A DNA stretch of 64,000 bases, taken from the NCBI GenBank assembly GCA_014706295.1, contig JACSVZ010000022.1, positions 9,628,830-9,692,829 of the forward strand. The letters are read 5' to 3'. The DNA is from Lycocorax pyrrhopterus obiensis. Taxonomy: Eukaryota; Chordata; Aves; Passeriformes; Paradisaeidae. Shown here piece after piece: positions 59,601 through 64,000 of the stretch. A model generated the notes under the pieces. The model did no database searches and was not told where the DNA came from. It saw nothing but the letters and a program-made list of their open reading frames with translations. Within the stretch, counting starts at the first letter, position 1, and each line of letters starts with the position of its first letter. The position numbers and the translations under genes are program-made.

Positions 59601-61344
59601 TAGATCACCACAGCACTGCAGGACTGAGAAGGAAATCAAGGGAGCCCAACAGAAACTCACCTTCTCGCTGCTGGCAGAGCTCACGGTAATGCTGCCGCAG
59701 CTTGAGAATGAGCTGGGACCTGAGCAACTCCACCTCGGGGTGTGGAGAAAGCACTTCCGATGGTGCTCTCTGCTTAATCACGGCGTTTGTCTGAATATCC
59801 AGGTCCCAGTATACTCTGTGGCAGAAGCAAATGTCATCAGGATAACCAGATGACTGGCTAATTATCAAATATTCTAAAGATGTTTCCTTGGACTGTTTCA
59901 CCAGCCAGGAAACCAAATTATCAAGACTCCTGGCAGTGATTTATCCCTCAGGTTCCTAAAAGATATCCGAAAACCTGTGTGTCTCTAACACTCCACTGAG
60001 AAAGGAACAGAAGACAAATGGAGACAACTCACTCAGTTGGTCGTAGAAGAGCTGCCTGCTGTTTGTCTTCAGGTGAAACACACCATGCCTTCAAAATAGA
60101 GGTTCCTGGAATACTGGGAGAGCTGGGGACTGGCTGAGCAGCTGGGTTCCCTGGGACATCCATCTGTGTGTGTGAAACATGAATTACTGCACCAGAGAGA
60201 CAGGTAAAGGAGAAGCAGCCCAGTGAACCAAACAGTCCCACACCAGAACACCACGCGGGAGACCCCCGTGAGCTCTCCAGCCCCCTTTGGTTTCAGGCTG
60301 CACACATTTGTTTCAGAGCACCACACCCACCATGGGCTTCTTCACACTGTTGCCACTTGGTGGAACCTCCTCGGAGAACCTCCTCTTCCTCTGCTTGCTC
60401 TCCACAGAAGCATCTGCCACCCCACCTTCCAGTGGCATTGGAGCCGCGTTCAGTCCCAGAGGGTCTGACTGTGAGAGTCCAAACAACAACAGCACACATC
60501 AGCTCCCCTGTCGCCACTGCAGCATCCCAAATGAAGGCAGAAAGCTCTTAACTTCCCATTGCACTGCTCCCAGCTCCCATATGGATGGAAATAAGGACAC
60601 CACTATTCACACCTGCACAAAGCTGAAAGATTCTCTTCTAGATCTGTGTCTATATGCTTTTTTTTAAGACTTTAGTGAGAAAAACTCATCACAAATCCCC
60701 CACGCTGAGTGTTCTTTGAGTGGTGCATGACGCCTGGAACAGCATCACCTGACAGGCACCTGACAGAGGAACACTTCCTCAGAATCACGCCAGACAACAG
60801 ACTGAGCAAGGAGCTCTGAAGGCACAGAAGACCCTCCCACACCTGTAATCGGAGGTCCACAGACCATGAACACCCCAGTCCTGGCACAGCCCCCCAAGGT
60901 GAGCGTGCACTTACGATGACATCGTGCTGTCCCAGCACAGGCATTTCCCACAGAGACTGGTTCGTGAAGCGGTTGAAGTAGTACGGGCGGTTCTCCCGCT
61001 TGCTCCAGCACTTCTCCCAGCCAGCCTGCACCAGCTCATCTGAGAGGACAGTGAGAGTCAGGAGAGGAGCATCCTGCATGACAGCCCTGCCCCACAGGTG
61101 CCCAGCACTGTCACAGCACACTCTGAAACACACATCATTCCCAGCCTCCCTTGGCAGCCTCGCTTCACCCCCCTCCTCACTCCCAGGGCCCTGCAGAATT
61201 CCGAAAGGCAGAGTCGGTACCTGGCAGGTCCTGTACCAGGCGCATGGGTTTGGGGGAGCTGGGCTGGTTCTGGTTGGAGGTGCCAGGTGAGTGACTCATG
61301 AGAGACGCTTCCTCCGCAGGGCTTCTGTGATTCTCATTGGCCAT
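53627..61344 (-). CDS. PCIF1: PCIF1, cap-specific adenosine N6-methyltransferase (CAPAM)
   Basis: Nuclear enzyme that N6-methylates 2'-O-methyladenosine next to the mRNA cap and binds phosphorylated RNA polymerase II tail. Fifteen coding exons: 61344-61221, 61039-60915, 60468-60331, 60163-60033, 59815-59661, 59433-59286, 59089-59006, 58262-58163, 57966-57804, 56590-56418, 55970-55884, 55393-55209, 55113-55020, 54814-54639 and 53879-53627. They total 711 aa (human 704). It starts [12 protein letters not shown] domain follows (AGWEKCWS to NQSLWEMP), then a basic KQRKRR stretch, the helical core, and the methyltransferase fold with catalytic NPPF in [12 protein letters not shown]. The tail carries a long polyserine run followed by [10 protein letters not shown] noncoding splice acceptor TTTCTAG lies at 61363-61360, 15 bases upstream of the ATG. 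Confidence 0.97.
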
Positions 61345-61359
61345 TTCTCAGCAACCACA

Positions 61360-63599
61360 CTAGAAAAAAACAGAGTAATATCCAGTGTTACAGCAGGAAA
61401 GATCCCAGATCTGCTTGGCGCACTCAGGTGTAGCAGTACAAGCTCATTCTGACAATAAAACAGGAATTGAACCAGTACACACAAACAGCACCTCAGCTCT
61501 GAAAAACACCATATCTTGGATATGACTAGCTATGAGGAATGCTAAGTGTTAAATGGGGTTAACCAGGGTGTTCTTCAGGCCAGCATTCAAAATATTCCCT
61601 TTTCAGTTAGCTCTCCCCAAAGAGTGAAGCATCAGATGGTAAAAAATAACATACACTCCTCTGTGATTATGTGCCACCTTCCACTACACCAATACCACCA
61701 GCCATGTCTGATCTGTTAACCTCAGAGACAGTTTAAATCAACTCACACACACATAACTGCACATCATTTCAACAAAAGGCTTTAATTAAAAAAAAAAATC
61801 TGCTATATAAAATAGCCCTGGAGGTTCACGAACAACTTCTGTGGTTCAGAAAACCACAGGCTGGGAGTTGGGAGCTCCCGAATTATTACCCTGTGCATGT
61901 CCCAGGCCAACATGTCCTAATCCTAGTCCTAGTCCCACAAGCAGGGCCTCAGACAGCTGTTTTGGCCCTTGCTGCTTTTTCATCTGCATAACAACAGTTA
62001 TGCAAAAGAAGGTCTGTTGGAACAATAAAGCTCCTCTTAATCATAATTTAATGTTGCCAGCTGGAGAGAAACAGCCAGGCTTTTCCTCTCTTAGTCACCA
62101 CTCTTCCCCTGGGGAAGTTTCTGAAACAGCGCCGCAGATTGCTCTTCTCTGGCAGCCCAAAACACACTGGCAATGAACTGGGGGGAAACAAGGCATTTTA
62201 CATAATTCCCAGCTACCTCAGACACTTAACTATATTCAGGCTTTGGAGACACCCGACAGCACACACCAGCAGTCAGGGTGGCAGCAGCACAATGCTGTGC
62301 ACAGCGTGCTCTTCGCCTGAGCACCACAGTACCTGGCAGCAGGAGCCACATACAGGAGCTCTTCAATAAAAACTCTGGATTTTTATGGGCTAAGTCACTC
62401 GGATTTAGTCACCTTCACTGTCCTTCCTGTGCATAAAGCCCACTGGCTACTTCAGCAGAACAGAGTGGCAGGAGCAAACAGTGGTCAAGAGCGAGCGCTC
62501 AGTAGCTCAGCTGCCCACAGCAACGGCTGCAAGATCAGCACTGAGGAACTCGACCCCTTCAGCCCCTCGGAAGATGTTCCCATCCTTCCAGGCAGGGTAC
62601 ACAAGGGAAAGTGTGGGACACTGTGGACACCTGGAGTTTGGGTCTCTGCTCCAGAACAGGGAAGTAACATCCCGTGCCTGCTGCAGAGCACAGGACGCAA
62701 ATGGGGACCTTTAACGGCCTCAGCAGGTGAGTGTTGTGCAATCTCACACTCCTTCCTGAACTCCAACCCCACCATGCCCTTACAGTCACTTCACAGAGGT
62801 GCCAAGGTGAGCTGGGCCAGCAGCAGCAGCTCAGGCTTGTGTCAGCCAGTGGGTACAGGGACCCTGGAGACCGAGAGGCTGAAAGGCAGGAGCATGGGAG
62901 CCTCTGAAGGATGTTTAGTCCCTCCTCCTCAAACTAAAGCTACACTTGCACATGCAGCTGCTGCTGTGTCCTGCAGGTTACACAGAGCACATGCTGCAGC
63001 GAACTGGTGTGTACTGGGGGGACCAGAGCTCCCAAAGTGATGTATGTCAGGATTCAGAGACAGTGCTGGGCACGGAGCCCTGCCCGACTTGGATGGCACG
63101 TGCCAGCTCCAGTGACCCGCCAGTGTTTTTCACCACCCATTGCTCAAAAGAGCTGTCAAATAGGGTCACTGGCTCTGCCTCCTCCCATTTATGGATAAAC
63201 TGGAATGGTGGAAGTAGCCAAGAAGCTTTATCACTTGATCAGTGTTAACAAGTATTAAATCCAAGCACCCTTAAGGCCTGGGAAAAGGAAACAGCCGAAC
63301 TAACAGGAATCCTGGCAGAAGCCACTCTACTTTTATGTAACTACACTGGGACTTAGACAGTGACAGGGATCCAGAGGAAGCATTTTATGGTGATTACGGT
63401 ATGTTTTTATACACCATGGCAATGCATACAGTGCTTCACAAACACGGTACAACGCTGTCCCTGCCCAGAGAGCTTACAACCTAGAGCAGCAGCACAACCA
63501 GAGACCACACAAGGGGGAAGGAGACACAGAGTAAAGAAGTACAGCAAACAGGACCGGTATTTGTTTCCATTTCACCGAGGTAGGATTTTGTACAAGACA
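61360..63599 (-). other. PCIF1: PCIF1 5' intron
   Basis: The sequence between the acceptor before the PCIF1 start codon and the CpG island at the right edge. No coding exon is seen. It is AT-richer than the rest of the window, with an A10-type run near 61789 and a SINE/LINE-like remnant at 63400-63485. Additional noncoding exons cannot be excluded. Confidence 0.55.
63400..63485 (+). mobile_element. Ancient interspersed-repeat fragment (MIR/L2-like)
   Basis: Contains CAGTGCTTCACAAACACGG followed by CTGTCCCTGCCCAGAGAGCTTACAACCTAG. It closely follows the old amniote repeat phrase ending in CCCTGCCC...GAGCTTACAATCTA. The exact family cannot be settled by eye. Confidence 0.45.
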
Positions 63600-64000
63600 A
63601 CAGCAAATGCAGACAAAGGAGATCAGCGACAGCCCCCCGGGACAACCCCGCGGTTCTCCCCCATCCCAGAACCACGGCTGGTCCAGGAGGCTGGGAGCCG
63701 GGCCACCGCCTCCCCCATCGGTACCCATCCCCTTCTCGAGCGCCGGCCGGCGGGCCCGGCGCTGAGCAGCGCAGCGCTCCCGGGGCAGCACGGGCACTGG
63801 GGATCGGGGCACCGTGTCTGCGCGGGGAAGCGGCCGGGAACCTCCTGGGGCTGCCCTGCCGGCGGCGAAGACGGCACGGAGCTCCTCGGCGCGGCGGGCC
63901 GGGACCGGCGGGCGGCCACGGGCGCCCAGCGAGTGCGGAGCGGAGGCGGCGGCGGCGACAACTCTGCAGTCTGGCCGGGAGCGGTCCGGGGGCGCGGCCT
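63600..64000. promoter_or_regulatory. PCIF1: CpG island at the right edge, probable PCIF1 promoter
   Basis: GC-rich, CpG-dense sequence with GGCGGCGGCG runs, upstream of PCIF1 in minus sense and truncated by the window end. It is most simply the PCIF1 first exon and promoter, but a neighbouring gene could share it. Confidence 0.55.

Overview
This is bird nuclear DNA: spliced vertebrate genes with GT-AG introns, compact intergenic spacing, strong CpG islands and very few repeats. One intronic fragment (37372-37420) is an unmistakable avian-type CR1 LINE tail. Four genes are recognisable orthologues of the human chromosome 20q13.12 block PCIF1-ZNF335-MMP9-SLC12A5, shown here reversed. I cannot name the species.

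Layout: the left 20 kb is the 5' half of SLC12A5 (neuronal K-Cl cotransporter KCC2) on the minus strand. Eleven coding exons run from 13871 down to 460 and the gene continues off the left edge. A second, upstream first exon at 20421-20454 encodes the KCC2a-type N-terminus with an RFTV kinase-docking motif. MMP9 (gelatinase B, minus, 13 exons, 696 aa) fills 21.4-25.9 kb, with a TATA box, an AP-1 site and a poly(A) signal. A 10-kb spacer with no gene I can support follows. ZNF335 (plus, 1383 aa, 27 coding exons) occupies 35.9-45.75 kb. PCIF1 (cap-adenosine m6Am methyltransferase, minus, 711 aa, 15 coding exons) occupies 52.8-61.36 kb, with an upstream noncoding 5' region reaching a CpG island at the right edge.

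The unusual part is 45.75-53.9 kb, between ZNF335 and PCIF1, which to my knowledge are direct neighbours in human. It holds: (1) a tiny, TATA-driven, very divergent Iroquois-class (TALE) homeobox gene at 47838-48836 (+), preceded by AT-rich blocks dense in TAATC/GATTA sites; (2) an intact RNF182-like RING E3 ligase gene with two C-terminal membrane helices at 49866-50591 (-); and (3) a broken duplicate of the PCIF1 last exon and 3'UTR at 49146-49735 lying just downstream of the RNF182-like stop. Part of that duplicate is almost identical to the PCIF1 3'UTR although its coding part has decayed, which suggests gene conversion or RNA-level constraint.

The window does not show an operon-like system. 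KCC2, MMP9, ZNF335 and PCIF1 are independent genes kept together by synteny. All exon borders were placed by eye from GT-AG sites, protein similarity and codon-phase bookkeeping: every exon set below sums to an intact reading frame.
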